A stretch of DNA of 64,000 nucleotides from Streptosporangium album (GCF_014203795.1 NZ_JACHJU010000001.1:1116001-1180000), one strand, 5' to 3'; numbered from the stretch's first letter, positions 42,676-51,344 are shown. Numbers and translations are program-made. The notes: a model not told the origin generated them from the letters alone.

Positions 42676-42803
42676 GGACCGCGTCGCTAGTTGGCGGCTG
42701 AGGACACGTTCGGGAGGAGGAAACCAGGTATGGCGGTATTGGACGATCACATCGCTGACCGACGGATGTGGCGCCGATGCGGCGATCCTCCCCGCAAAAG
42801 CGG

Positions 42804-43418
42804 CTATTTCCCTCCGGGTACCTGTTCCTTGACCTCGTCGTAGCCGACCTTGGTGGGTGCCGCGGTCGGCGCGTAGATCACGCGGATCACGCCCGTCGGA
42901 AACGCCTCCGTCGCCGTCATTCTCAGGTGGTACGGCGCGTCGCCGTCGTCGAACAGCTTGCGGCCCTTACGCGCCGCCACCGGATGCACCAGCAGGCGCA
43001 GCTCATCGACCAGCCCCGCGGCGAGCAGTTGCTGCACCACGGAGATCGACCCGGGGATGAGGATGCCTCTGATGCCAGCATCGGCCTTGAGCGAGGTGAC
43101 GGCATCGAGGAGGTCGCCCTTGATCAGCTCGGAGTTGCGCCAGGAGAACTCCAGCGGCTGGCGCGAGACGACCACCTTGCGCACGTCCCCGAGTTGCTTG
43201 GCGAACTGTGCGTCGTCCCCACCCGCGGCCTCGCGGTCGGGCCAGGAACCGGCGAAGCTGTCGTAGGTCTCGCGGCCGATGAGCAGCACGTCAGCGGTGT
43301 CATAGTCCTCGCCGACGGCGCGGCCCATGTTCTCGTCGAAGTACGGGAAGTGCCAATCGGGGTCGATCTCGGCCACACCGTCGGCCGAGATGAACAGCGT
43401 GGAGATGATCTTTGCCAT
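42804..43418 (-). CDS. RibD_C/dihydrofolate-reductase-like protein, 204 aa
   Basis: MAKIISTLFISADGVAEIDP, DVLLIGRETYDSFAGSWPD, KVVVSRQPLEFSWRNSELIK and GILIPGSISVVQQLLAAGLV match the stand-alone RibD C-terminal-domain reductases. It is a distant paralogue of the protein encoded at 33029-33613. ATG at 43416-43418 is the start. Upstream lies a perfect 25-bp inverted repeat (43501-43593). Cofactor NADPH is expected; substrate unknown. Confidence 0.85.
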   Translation of the reverse strand: MAKIISTLFISADGVAEIDPDWHFPYFDENMGRAVGEDYDTADVLLIGRETYDSFAGSWPDREAAGGDDAQFAKQLGDVRKVVVSRQPLEFSWRNSELIKGDLLDAVTSLKADAGIRGILIPGSISVVQQLLAAGLVDELRLLVHPVAARKGRKLFDDGDAPYHLRMTATEAFPTGVIRVIYAPTAAPTKVGYDEVKEQVPGGK

Positions 43419-43500
43419 CGAGATGATCCCTTCAAGTCAGGTGGTGTCGGTAGATAGACCGGCGCAGCATCCCAAACTTATCGGCCGGCCACAGCATCGC

Positions 43501-43593
43501 GGGGCTTGATCGACAACGGAACGGTGGATGGCGGCAACTCCGCCCGCGTCGGCCTGTTAACGCCACTGACCGTTCCGTTGTCGATCAAGCCCC
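43501..43593. repeat. 93-bp hairpin element with perfect 25-bp inverted repeats
   Basis: Bases 43501-43525 (beginning GGGGCTTGATCGACAACG) are the exact complement of 43569-43593; the 43-base centre includes GTTAACG. Such long perfect arms are far beyond a normal terminator and suggest a miniature transposable element or a solo pair of insertion-sequence ends. No target duplication is visible. Confidence 0.7.
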
Positions 43594-43745
43594 GGCACTG
43601 CCTGGCGCCGCTGCACGCCACGGTGGAAGTCGTGGTGACCACTGCCTCGTCGACCGGATCCCATCGCCGGGTGCCCTCCTGCGATGGGCCCGCCTCCGCT
43701 GGGTTGACCCTGTTTGAAGCGGCCTAGCCCAATAGCCTTCCGGAC

Positions 43746-43892
43746 ATGACCCTCGACACTCCTTCCCCGGGCCCCGCCGATCCGCTGACCCCCTATCTAC
43801 AGGTGGCCGACGCGCTGCGGTCCCGGATCATGCACGGCGACCTGGCGCCCGGCGACAAGCTGCCCTCTCAGAGCCTGCTGACAAAGGCTTAA
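43746..43892 (+). pseudogene. Truncated GntR-family regulator (N-terminus)
   Basis: MTLDTPSPGPADPLTPYLQV then ADALRSRIMHGDLAPGDKLP and SQSLLTKA, stop. The first 40 residues are the start of a GntR winged helix (PxYxQVADxLRxxIxxGxLxPGDKLPS). The helix-turn-helix itself and the effector domain are gone; a MITE-like element begins seven bases after the stop. Confidence 0.6.
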
Positions 43893-43898
43893 GTGCTC

Positions 43899-44035
43899 GG
43901 GGCCCCAGTAGCAATGAAGAAATTTCCAGCGGATACGCAGGTCGGAGCCTCTGTGAGTGCTTTCGAGCACGGACTGGAAGACGGGCCGCCGACCTGCATA
44001 TCCGTTGTTTCCTGCGCCGTTACTACCAGGACCCC
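43899..44035. mobile_element. MITE-like element, copy A (137 bp)
   Basis: It starts GGGGCCCCAGTAG and ends TACTACCAGGACCCC, with an inner inverted repeat (GGATACGCAGGTCGG against GACCTGCATATCC). It shares ends and the inner repeat with copy B at 46878-47013. It is too short to encode a transposase. It separates a truncated GntR gene from another gene fragment. Confidence 0.6.
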
Positions 44036-44170
44036 CTTCGGCAACGGCCGCTTCTACGGCCGGTTCATGCTCGACCCCACCCCGGGGACGATCCCGCCGT
44101 TGCAGGCGCGCCTGGTCGCGGTCACCCTGGCCGATCAGGCGGGGTCGGCGCTGGACACCGCCGCAAGCGA
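44036..44170 (+). pseudogene. Unrecognised gene fragment next to MITE copy A
   Basis: The frame reads FGNGRFYGRFMLDPTPGTIP, PLQARLVAVTLADQAGSALD, TAASDSGG with protein-like composition. It has no start and runs out in glycine-rich noise before the permease gene. It looks like the C-terminal piece of a lost gene; I cannot name it. Confidence 0.3.
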
Positions 44171-44192
44171 CTCGGGGGGGGTGACGGCCGGC

Positions 44193-46040
44193 TCAGGTGG
44201 CGGGGGGAAAGACGATCGGCAGGCGCAGGCGGCAGATGACGGCGTCGGTGTTGCGGCGGATCGCCCGGTCCAAGACGGCGCCGCGCTGGTTTTGCAGCAG
44301 GCGCTGCCAGGGCTTGGGCAGGTGCATCTCCGGGATGAGCACGACGATCCGCTTGTGGCCCTCTTCGGCGGAGATGGCGCGCAGGTAGTCGATGATCGGC
44401 CGGGTCAGTGAGCGGGTGCGGCTGGGCAGGATGACGAGGGGGACGTCGGGCCGCCAGGCGTTCCACGCCTGGCGCACTGCGTCGGCGGATCCGGCGTCGG
44501 GGTCTTCGGGATGGACGACGGTGAGCGCGCGGACCTCGTCACCCAGGGACAGCGCGGCGCTGAGGGCTTCTTGGGTGAGGAGGTTGACCGCGCCGACCGG
44601 GACGATGACCAGACAGCGGCGGGGCATGGGGCGGGCGGGCAGCTGGCCCAGATGCAGGGCGGCGCCGATGCGCCGGTAGGTGCGGTGCACCGTCTCGAAC
44701 AACAGGACCAAGACGGCGACGGCCACGAACACCAGCCAGCCGCCCTCGTGCCATTTGGCTACCAGCTCCACAACCAGCGCCACGGCGGTCAGCAGCGCTC
44801 CCAGCCCGTTCAAGGTGGCATGCCCGCGCCAGCCGGGGCCGCGCTCCAGGCGCCAGTGTCGGACCATGCCGATCTGGGAGAGGGTGAAGCCGATGAACAC
44901 GCCGATGGCGAAGATCGGCACCAGCGCCTGGGTGTTTCCCTCCGCCGCCAGGATCAGGATCAGCGCGAGAACGGCGAGTACGGTGACGCCGTAGCGGTAG
45001 ACCTGCCTGTCGGCGCGCAGGGCGAACACGTGCGGCAGGTGGTGGTCGCGGGCCAGGCGTGAGGCCAGGACGGGCAGGCCCCCGAAGGAGGTGTTGGCCG
45101 CCAGGGCCAGCAGCACCATGGTGGCGAACTGCACGATGTAGAAGGCGAGGTTGTGGCCGAGCGCGGCGTCGGCCAGCTGCGCCAGCACGGTTTTGGTAGG
45201 GCTCGGGGCGATGCGGAACTTGCCGATCAGCAGCGACAGGCCGATCAACATCACCCCGAGCAGGACGCCCAGGGTGACCTCGGTGCGCTGGGCCCGCTGG
45301 ATGCGGGGGGTGCGGAAAGTAGGAACGGCGTTGGCGATGGCCTCCACCCCGGTCAGGGCCGAGCAGCCGTTGGCGAAGGCGCGCAGCAACAGCACCGCCC
45401 CGACCGCGGCGGTGGCCGAGCCGGTCGGGTGGGCGGGCTCGGTCGCGGGCTGGCCGCGCAGCAGCCCGGCCACTACGACGGCGGCGATCGCCACGACGAA
45501 CACCACCGTCGGGGCGATCATCACCTTCGCCGACTCCGCGACGCCGTACAGGTTGACAGCGGTGATCAGCACCAACACGAGCACGCACAGCAGTACCCGC
45601 TCGCCGTGCAGGGCGGGGAAGGCCGAGGTGAAGGCGGCGACGCCGGCGGAAACCGCCACCGCGACGTTGAGCACGTAGTCGATGATCAGTGAGGCGGCGG
45701 CGACCAGGCTGACCCGCCGCCCCAGATGCCGCCCGGCCACGGCGTAGGCGCCGCCGCCGTCGGGGAAGGCGGCGATCACCTGCCGGTAGGAGGCGGTCAG
45801 CGCGACCAGCAATACCACGATGGCCACCGTGACTGGCAGGGTGAACCCCAGTCCCCGGCTACCGGCCACCGCCAGCACGATCACGATCGCCTCTGGCCCG
45901 TAGGCCACCGACGACAGCGCGTCCAGCGACAGCGCCGCCACTGCCTGCGGCACGGTGAGCCGGTCCCGCTCACGATGCCGGAGCGCGCCGCCGCCTGCGG
46001 AGCGATTCACCCCTTTTGCATCTTCAGCGCCCGCAGACAC
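44193..46040 (-). CDS. KimA-like APC-family transporter, 615 aa
   Basis: Twelve hydrophobic helices are seen, starting DALSSVAYGPEAIVIVLAVA (unwound helix 1) and ending around residue 455. A cytoplasmic domain of about 140 residues follows with RCLVIVPVGAVNLLTQEALS, VPLVILPSRTRSLTRPIIDY and KRIVVLIPEMHLPKPWQRLL. APC fold plus a USP-like tail of this length is the plan of the potassium importer KimA (YdaO) rather than of amino-acid permeases. GTG start with GGAGAG upstream. The magnesium-transport genes are close and divergent, so a joint role in cation homeostasis is possible. The potassium substrate is inferred from family only. Confidence 0.8.
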   Translation of the reverse strand: MSAGAEDAKGVNRSAGGGALRHRERDRLTVPQAVAALSLDALSSVAYGPEAIVIVLAVAGSRGLGFTLPVTVAIVVLLVALTASYRQVIAAFPDGGGAYAVAGRHLGRRVSLVAAASLIIDYVLNVAVAVSAGVAAFTSAFPALHGERVLLCVLVLVLITAVNLYGVAESAKVMIAPTVVFVVAIAAVVVAGLLRGQPATEPAHPTGSATAAVGAVLLLRAFANGCSALTGVEAIANAVPTFRTPRIQRAQRTEVTLGVLLGVMLIGLSLLIGKFRIAPSPTKTVLAQLADAALGHNLAFYIVQFATMVLLALAANTSFGGLPVLASRLARDHHLPHVFALRADRQVYRYGVTVLAVLALILILAAEGNTQALVPIFAIGVFIGFTLSQIGMVRHWRLERGPGWRGHATLNGLGALLTAVALVVELVAKWHEGGWLVFVAVAVLVLLFETVHRTYRRIGAALHLGQLPARPMPRRCLVIVPVGAVNLLTQEALSAALSLGDEVRALTVVHPEDPDAGSADAVRQAWNAWRPDVPLVILPSRTRSLTRPIIDYLRAISAEEGHKRIVVLIPEMHLPKPWQRLLQNQRGAVLDRAIRRNTDAVICRLRLPIVFPPAT

Positions 46041-46218
46041 CAGCCCTCTCCATCTCCCCGGCTCACGCCGCCGCTCCCGCCGAGGTGATTCCCTTAAAAC
46101 CCCTGTTCAGCGCCCCTGAAAGCCCATAACTCCTCTTGGGTGAGGATCGAAGGCACCTCTGCACAGCGCGAAACCGGGGTTGAGGAACATCGGTACAGCG
46201 GTTAGGGCGCGTCGGGAA

Positions 46219-46660
46219 TCAACACGCTGGTTTGATCTTCGGGATGAGGATGACTCCTTCTGCTGCAGCGAACGCGATGAGGTCGGACAGCGTCATGAGG
46301 CGGATCCGGGTGGGCGCGATGGAGTGCTCGCGCTGGTCCAGCAGCGGCCGAATCTGGCGTTCGGCGGTGGCGATCGTCCCTGTGACAACGCCGAATAGGT
46401 CGGCCAGCACGTGCTGTGGCACGCGGAAACGCAGGCGTAAGACGGTCACCAGGGTTTTTTCGGCGATAGTTAGCGCAGCCGGGTGGCCTCCGCCGGGCTT
46501 GCGGATGGGCGGGCCTCCACGTCGGGCATGCAGTTCGGCCTCTCGCTGAACATGGTAGGGAATGACCAGCGCGGTGGTCAGCTGGTCCCAGTCGGCGGAC
46601 GTCATCTCTGTCAGGGGTCCAGCCCACATAAGGTCAAAACCCACATTCAGTGGATCATGA
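46219..46660 (-). pseudogene. Truncated transposase (helix-turn-helix part only)
   Basis: WDQLTTALVIPYHVQREAEL, HARRGGPPIRKPGGGHPAAL, TIAEKTLVTVLRLRFRVPQH and VLADLFGVVTGTIATAERQI, then a stop after IPKIKPAC. This is the homeodomain-like HTH segment of actinobacterial transposases of the ISAzo13-like or IS5-like kind, without a DDE catalytic domain. The upstream part has no convincing start, so it is an inactive relic in the gap between two transporter genes. Confidence 0.5.
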
Positions 46661-46877
46661 ACCGGTCTTTCCCCTGGTCGCGGCCAGGCACAGTCTGCTG
46701 AGAACGTGCTGGGTGCATGTACCGGATAACAATCCATTATCACGTACATGGCCTGCCGCCGACGTTGCCATCGTGGAGCCGGTGATAAAGACCGCGCCGG
46801 GCGGCGCGCCCGGCCGGCAGAGGTCCCGGCGGCGATCAGGTCTGATGCGGTGTCGCGCCAGCGACCGTGTCAGCACG

Positions 46878-47013
46878 GGGGTCCCGGTAGTCCTGGCCAA
46901 AAAATCAACGGATATGCAGGTCACAGCCTCAGCTGAGGGTCATCCAGCGCGGTCCGCAAGGGCCTGCCGACCTGCATATCCGTTGAAAATTTCGCCAATA
47001 CTACTGGGACCCC
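46878..47013. mobile_element. MITE-like element, copy B (136 bp)
   Basis: It begins GGGGTCCCGGTAGTCCTGG and ends TACTACTGGGACCCC. An inner perfect 18-bp inverted repeat (TCAACGGATATGCAGGTC and its complement) surrounds a variable centre. It ends about 100 bases before the M-box riboswitch and just touches the hairpin at 47012-47071. Confidence 0.65.
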
Positions 47014-47071
47014 GAGAGGTGTGAACTTTGCATGATTGCGCTCCGCAAAGGCGACAAAAGTTACCTCTCGG
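47012..47071. repeat. Long imperfect hairpin between MITE B and the M-box
   Basis: CCGAGAGGT (47012-47020) pairs with ACCTCTCGG (47063-47071), and inside AACTTTGC pairs in part with GCAAAGG and AAAAGTT. It could end an upstream transcript, be part of the element's insertion site, or regulate the M-box promoter. Confidence 0.45.
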
Positions 47072-47109
47072 TGGTTGTAGCGCCTATCCGTGGCAACCTA
47101 CGCTTTTTT

Positions 47110-47285
47110 GGTAGGCACCTCGTTAGGTGAGGCGTCTGTCCGGATACAGGCCACTGACCCCACGACGTCGAGAGACGCCCAGGTTCAGGACACCTCTCCC
47201 CGGCTTAAGGGGTGAGGCCAGGTGGCTTCCCGCGGACTTTTCGCGGGCATACGCCGGGCAGTGCCGAAGCTCTTACGAGATGTGG
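47110..47285 (+). promoter_or_regulatory. M-box (ykoK) magnesium riboswitch
   Basis: The conserved blocks appear in order: CGTTAGGTGAGGC, GGATACAGGCCACTG, GACGTCGAGAGACGCC, AGGTTCAGGACACCTC, the CCCCGGCTTAAGGGG turn, the P-stem CCCGCGGACTTTTCGCGGG and the closing GCCGGGCAGTGCCGAAGC with TCTTACGA. This is the actinobacterial M-box layout, which folds when Mg2+ is plentiful and shuts off magnesium transporter genes. It lies 295 bases upstream of the NRAMP-type gene on the same strand and controls it, and perhaps the MgtC gene beyond. Confidence 0.9.
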
Positions 47286-47579
47286 GGTGCGCCACCCGTT
47301 GTGGAGTGGGTTCCCCGTCGTGGATGCGGCACCGCACGGTTGCGATGCCCGGCCGGACGGAGGTGAGGATGTGTCAGGAAGCCATTCGGGTCGAAATCGG
47401 CCTGAAACCCGTGTGTCCTCATCTACCTCCGGCACGCGATAGCCACCTTTCTCGCGCCTCGCGCCTGCCTCGCCCACCCGAGTACGGCCCGCGAAGAGCG
47501 GTACCTTGCGCCCTGTTCGTGAGGAGGGCGGCTACACGCGTGCCCCTGACAGCTCGTTGCGGGCTGAGAGGGGTCCAGC

Positions 47580-49241
47580 ATGGTCACCACCGACACCCCT
47601 GTGACCGGCGGTATCGCCACCGACCGTCGCGGGGCGGTGCTGGACAGCGCCCACGTCGGCGACATCCGTGGCGCCCTGGGCACCATCCGACACGGCGACA
47701 CGGCGCCCCGGCTGGGCCTGTCTGCCAAGTTCAAGACGCTACTGGCGATCATCGGTCCCGGCCTGATCGTAATGGTCGGAGACAACGATGCCGGTGCGTT
47801 CGCCACCTACGGCCAGGCCGGCCAGAACTACGGCACCAAGCTGCTGTGGACGTTGCTGCTCCTGGTCCCCGTCTTGTACGTCAACCAGGAGATGGTGCTG
47901 CGCCTGGGCGCCGTCACCGGTGTCGGCCACGCCCGCCTGATCCTGGAGCGGTTCGGCACGTTCTGGGGTGCCTTCAGTGTCATCGATCTGTTCATCCTCA
48001 ACGCCCTCACCCTCATCACCGAGTTCATCGGCATCACCCTCGCCGCCGGGTACCTGGGCCTGCCGAAGATCCCCTCAGTGATCCTGGCCGGGCTGGTGAT
48101 CGTGGCGGCGGCCTTCACCGGGTCCTTCCGCCGCTTCGAGCGGATCGCCATCGCGCTGTGCGGCGCATCGCTGTTGCTCGTCCCTCTCTACGTCATGGCG
48201 CACCCGGCCGCCTCGCAGATGGCACACGACTTCCTCGTCCCGTCGCTGCCCGCCGCCTCCGGCCAGATGGCCACGCTGATGCTGCTCATCATCGGGGTCG
48301 TCGGCACGACCGTCGCCCCGTGGCAGCTGTTCTTCCAGCAGTCCTACATCGTTGACAAGCGCATCACTCCGCGCTTCATGAAGTATGAGAAGGCCGACCT
48401 GTGGATCGGCATCCTCGTGGTGATGATCGGCGCTGCCGCGATGATGGGCTTCACCGCCGCGATCTTCGAGGGGACCAAGGGGTTCGGGAACTTCACCGAC
48501 TCCGCCGACATCGCGCACGGTCTGGAGGCCTATGCGGGCAGGATCGCAGGGGGACTGTTCGCCGTCGCGCTGCTGGACGCCTGCGTCATCGGCGCGTTCG
48601 CGGTCTCCCTGTCCACCGCCTACGCCATCGGAGACGTCCTGGGACTGAAGCACTCACTACATCGGCGGATCACGCAGGCCAAGGGCTTCTACGCGGTGTA
48701 CGCCGCTCTGATCATCCTGTCGGCGGCCGTCGTACTGATCCCCGGCTCGCCGCTCGGCCTGCTCACCGAGGGCGTGCAGGCCCTCGCAGGGGTGCTGCTG
48801 CCCAGCGCCTCGGTGTTCCTGCTCATGTTGTGCAACGACAAGCAGGTCCTCGGGCCATGGGTGAACGAACGCAGGACCAACCTGCTCGCCTCAGCAGTGG
48901 TCGGCGTGCTGGTCACCCTGTCGATCGTCCTCACCGCCGCGGTGCTGTTCCCGGGCATCACAGCGACCCATATCTTCATGATCATTGAGGCGTGTGGCGC
49001 GGCCGGGATGCTCGCCATCGGATACGCCCTCGCCCGCCGCCACTTGACCGCCGCAGGCGCGGCGGACGGGCCGATCGACCGCACCGGCAAGGACACCTGG
49101 CGGATGCCGCCGCTAACCGCGCTCACCAGGCCGGTCATGTCCACCGGACGCAAGGTCGGCATGGGCGTTCTACGCCTCTACCTGGTCGTCGCCATGGCGC
49201 TGGTCATCATCAAGATCGCCCAGATGGTGCTCGGCCACTGA
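47580..49241 (+). CDS. NRAMP-related divalent-cation (probably Mg2+) transporter, 553 aa
   Basis: Eleven to twelve helices with NRAMP hallmarks. Helix 1 reads GPGLIVMVGDNDAGAFATYG, and helix 6 reads GTTVAPWQLFFQQSYIVDKR. The manganese-binding methionine of the canonical helix-6 MPH motif is replaced by alanine-proline-tryptophan. That change is known from NRAMP-related magnesium transporters, and an M-box lies upstream, so magnesium uptake is the best reading. ATG follows GAGAGGGG. An N-terminal extension of about 45 polar residues precedes helix 1. The MgtC gene follows after 117 bases and may be in the same unit. Confidence 0.88.
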   Translation: MVTTDTPVTGGIATDRRGAVLDSAHVGDIRGALGTIRHGDTAPRLGLSAKFKTLLAIIGPGLIVMVGDNDAGAFATYGQAGQNYGTKLLWTLLLLVPVLYVNQEMVLRLGAVTGVGHARLILERFGTFWGAFSVIDLFILNALTLITEFIGITLAAGYLGLPKIPSVILAGLVIVAAAFTGSFRRFERIAIALCGASLLLVPLYVMAHPAASQMAHDFLVPSLPAASGQMATLMLLIIGVVGTTVAPWQLFFQQSYIVDKRITPRFMKYEKADLWIGILVVMIGAAAMMGFTAAIFEGTKGFGNFTDSADIAHGLEAYAGRIAGGLFAVALLDACVIGAFAVSLSTAYAIGDVLGLKHSLHRRITQAKGFYAVYAALIILSAAVVLIPGSPLGLLTEGVQALAGVLLPSASVFLLMLCNDKQVLGPWVNERRTNLLASAVVGVLVTLSIVLTAAVLFPGITATHIFMIIEACGAAGMLAIGYALARRHLTAAGAADGPIDRTGKDTWRMPPLTALTRPVMSTGRKVGMGVLRLYLVVAMALVIIKIAQMVLGH

Positions 49242-49358
49242 ACCTCACGGCTGCGGAACCACTCGTTTACATAACCGCTTTACCGGCCGCTCCACCGGTC
49301 CCCTGTGACTGAGATCCGGCGTATCGGCCATGACGTGAAGGAGGGGCGGTGATCGATC

Positions 49359-49944
49359 ATGTACACCCTGACCACCACCGAGTTCGCGCTGCGTTTGGCC
49401 GCCGGGGCAGGCTGCGGCGCACTGATCGGCATCGAACGCCAATGGCGCGCCCGCATGGCCGGACTCCGCACCAATGCCCTCGTCGCAGCCGGGGCCACCT
49501 TGTTCGTCCTGTACTCCGTCGCCGTCGGTGACACCGGCAGTCCCACCCGGGTCGCCTCCTACGTGGTGTCCGGCATCGGCTTCCTCGGCGCCGGAGTAAT
49601 CTTGCGCGACGGATTCAAAGTCCGCGGTCTCAACACCGCCGCCACTTTGTGGTGCTCAGCCGCCATCGGCGTCTTGGCCGCCTCCGGACAGTTCACCTTC
49701 ACCGGCCTTGCCACCGCCACCGTCGTGGTCATCCACCTCCTCGGCCGGCCACTGGGACGGCTCATCGACCACGACGTCCCTGACGCCGACGAGGACCTAC
49801 AGGCTCAACACCACCGGCACCGGCCAGAGCAGTCTCACCGCCCACCTGCTCCTGAACGCGGACGCCCGCTTGGAGCATCTCACCACCGGCCTCTTTCTCG
49901 ACCCCGGGCCTAGCCTGCGCGACCCCGCAGCAGCCGAAGTCTAG
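49359..49944 (+). CDS. MgtC/SapB-family membrane protein, C-terminus frameshifted
   Basis: Four helices with the family signature VVSGIGFLGAGVILRDGFKV and the start ALRLAAGAGCGALIGIERQW identify MgtC. The opened frame ends at 49913 with histidine/proline-rich residues. A neighbouring frame from about 49796 reads YRLNTTGTGQSSLTAHLLLN and ADARLEHLTTGLFLDPGPSL to a stop at 49942-49944, which looks like the natural ACT-like tail. So a one-base shift is likely near 49796, real or an error. MgtC proteins help cells grow at low Mg2+ and modulate ATP synthase; placement after an M-box-controlled transporter fits. Confidence 0.8.
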
Positions 49945-49967
49945 AGTCACTGAGGGTGAGGAAATCT

Positions 49968-50153
49968 ATGCTCGGGCAGTCCGCCCTTCACCGCACCCAG
50001 GGCACCTTCATCACCGGCAGCACCTGTGCCGCACTCGCAGGAGACGCACACCTGCCCCACTACGGCCATGCCGCAGCCCTGATCGGCATCTCGATACTGC
50101 TGGCCATCCTGATCATCGTCGCAATCGCCATCTTCCGATCCGGACGAAAATGA
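49968..50153 (+). CDS. Small membrane protein, 61 aa
   Basis: ATG follows GTGAGGAAATCT, a good ribosome-binding site. Residues 1-30 are polar (MLGQSALHRTQGTFITGSTC), and residues 35-58 form one hydrophobic helix (AALIGISILLAILIIVAIAI) ending FRSGRK, so the C-terminus is probably cytoplasmic. It follows the MgtC gene by 24 bases and is likely co-transcribed. Small single-helix proteins often tune magnesium transporters (MgtS, MgtR in enterobacteria), but there is no sequence similarity to claim. Confidence 0.55.
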   Translation: MLGQSALHRTQGTFITGSTCAALAGDAHLPHYGHAAALIGISILLAILIIVAIAIFRSGRK

Positions 50154-50288
50154 AGGCCCTCCGCTCGGGTCCGCGCGATGAGCCCCAAAGTATCTGTGCG
50201 TAATCAGTCGGAGGGCTGAGGTCCCTCTCTGTAATCAGGAGTAGCTGGACCGTTCGGAGCGTCCCAGCTGAGCTCGCCCGGATGACTA

Positions 50289-50385
50289 ACTTCCGGAATT
50301 GCTCAATTCCGGAAGTAAACTGTGGGAATGACTTCCGGAAACGCGCAGAAGCAGGTATCACAGGACGGCGAAACAGCTTCCGGAA
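50289..50385. repeat. TTCCGGAA palindrome cluster at the recombinase start
   Basis: ACTTCCGGAATT-GCTC-AATTCCGGAAGT (50289-50316) is a perfect 12-4-12 inverted repeat. Two further TTCCGGAA copies are inside the gene's first codons (50333-50340, 50378-50385), the latter two within near-identical 15-base direct repeats. The GGAAG ribosome-binding site of the recombinase is inside the palindrome. Confidence 0.7.
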
Positions 50386-51344
50386 ACACGCAACCGGTTC
50401 CGCGCGGACGCCAACCGGTCCACCTGCCCCCTATCTATGAGGAGGTGCTCGCCTCCTACGCGGCCGCGCTGGAGGGCTCGCCGCTGGCCGACTCCAGCAA
50501 GGCCAAGTACCGCTCACGGGTGCGCGGCTTCCTCGCCTTCCTCGCCCAGGCCGCCGCCGACGGCGCTCTGGACGGCGACCCGCTCACCGACCCCACCGCC
50601 GCCGCGTGGGCGGTGCGCGACTACCGACGCCACCTGAAGAACGGCCGACGCGCCTCCACCACGATCGACAACGTGCTGGCCGCCATCGACGACTTCCACG
50701 CCCGCCGAGCCCTGGCCGTCACCGCCGCCCGCCGCGAACGCGCCCAGCGCCGCACCGCGCCCAAGGCCCTGAACGAGCGACGCGCACGCCGCTACCTGCG
50801 GGAGGTGGAGAAGAACGCCCCCTCTCGCGACGCTGCGATCGCGCTGCTGCCCTACTTCGCGGGCCTGCGCATCAGCGAGGTCGTCGCCCTCGACCTGGCC
50901 GACGTGCGCCTCTCAGCCCGCAAGGGCGAACTGCGGGTACGCGGCAAGGGCCACGACGGCGGCAAGATCCGCACCGTCGACATCCACCCCGACCTGCGCA
51001 CCGTCCTGCAGACCTGGCTAGAGGCCCGCACGAACTGGCCCGGCTCGGCCGACACCACGGCGCTGCTGCTCAACCGCCGCGGCGGCCGCCTGACCGACCG
51101 CGCCGCCCGCGACATCATCATCCGCCCGGGCGAGACCGCCGGCATCAACGACGACCCCGCCGAACCCTTCGGCCCGCACGTGCTGCGCCGCACCTTCGGC
51201 ACCCAACTCGTGCGCGCAGGCAAGGACCTGATCTTGGTCGCTGAGCTGATGGGACATGAGCGCCTCGACACCACCCGGCGGTACACCCTGCCCACCTCAG
51301 CAGACCGGGCCGCAGCACTCGACGCACTCATCACGGACCACTGA
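50322..51344 (+). CDS. Tyrosine recombinase (XerC/D-like integrase), 340 aa
   Basis: SAM-like core-binding domain at residues 40-130 (LASYAAALEGSPLADSSKAK, YRSRVRGFLAFLAQ). The catalytic domain carries all expected residues: R in YFAGLRISEVVALDL, K in GKGHDGGKIRTVDIHP, H-x-x-R in GPHVLRRTFGTQLV, H in LMGHERLDTTRRY and the nucleophile Y there. GTG at 50322 has GGAAG six bases upstream. No excisionase or phage genes are adjacent. The TTCCGGAA-type palindrome overlapping its start is the best candidate for its own recognition or control site. Confidence 0.88.
   Translation: MGMTSGNAQKQVSQDGETASGNTQPVPRGRQPVHLPPIYEEVLASYAAALEGSPLADSSKAKYRSRVRGFLAFLAQAAADGALDGDPLTDPTAAAWAVRDYRRHLKNGRRASTTIDNVLAAIDDFHARRALAVTAARRERAQRRTAPKALNERRARRYLREVEKNAPSRDAAIALLPYFAGLRISEVVALDLADVRLSARKGELRVRGKGHDGGKIRTVDIHPDLRTVLQTWLEARTNWPGSADTTALLLNRRGGRLTDRAARDIIIRPGETAGINDDPAEPFGPHVLRRTFGTQLVRAGKDLILVAELMGHERLDTTRRYTLPTSADRAAALDALITDH

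Noticed and set aside
43501-43593. The 25-bp inverted repeat as an ordinary transcription terminator
   Set aside because: The arms are too long and exact and the loop too large (43 bases), and it sits upstream and not downstream of the nearest gene.
46041-46200. A c-di-AMP (ydaO) riboswitch in front of the KimA-like gene
   Set aside because: I looked for its conserved blocks because KimA genes often have one. Only short, non-diagnostic matches (GCTGAAC, GGGGAG) are present.
50160-50290. A repeated GTAATCAG-type motif upstream of the recombinase, similar to bases near 41180
   Set aside because: Similarity is about 15 of 21 bases with no consistent ends; not enough to call a shared element.
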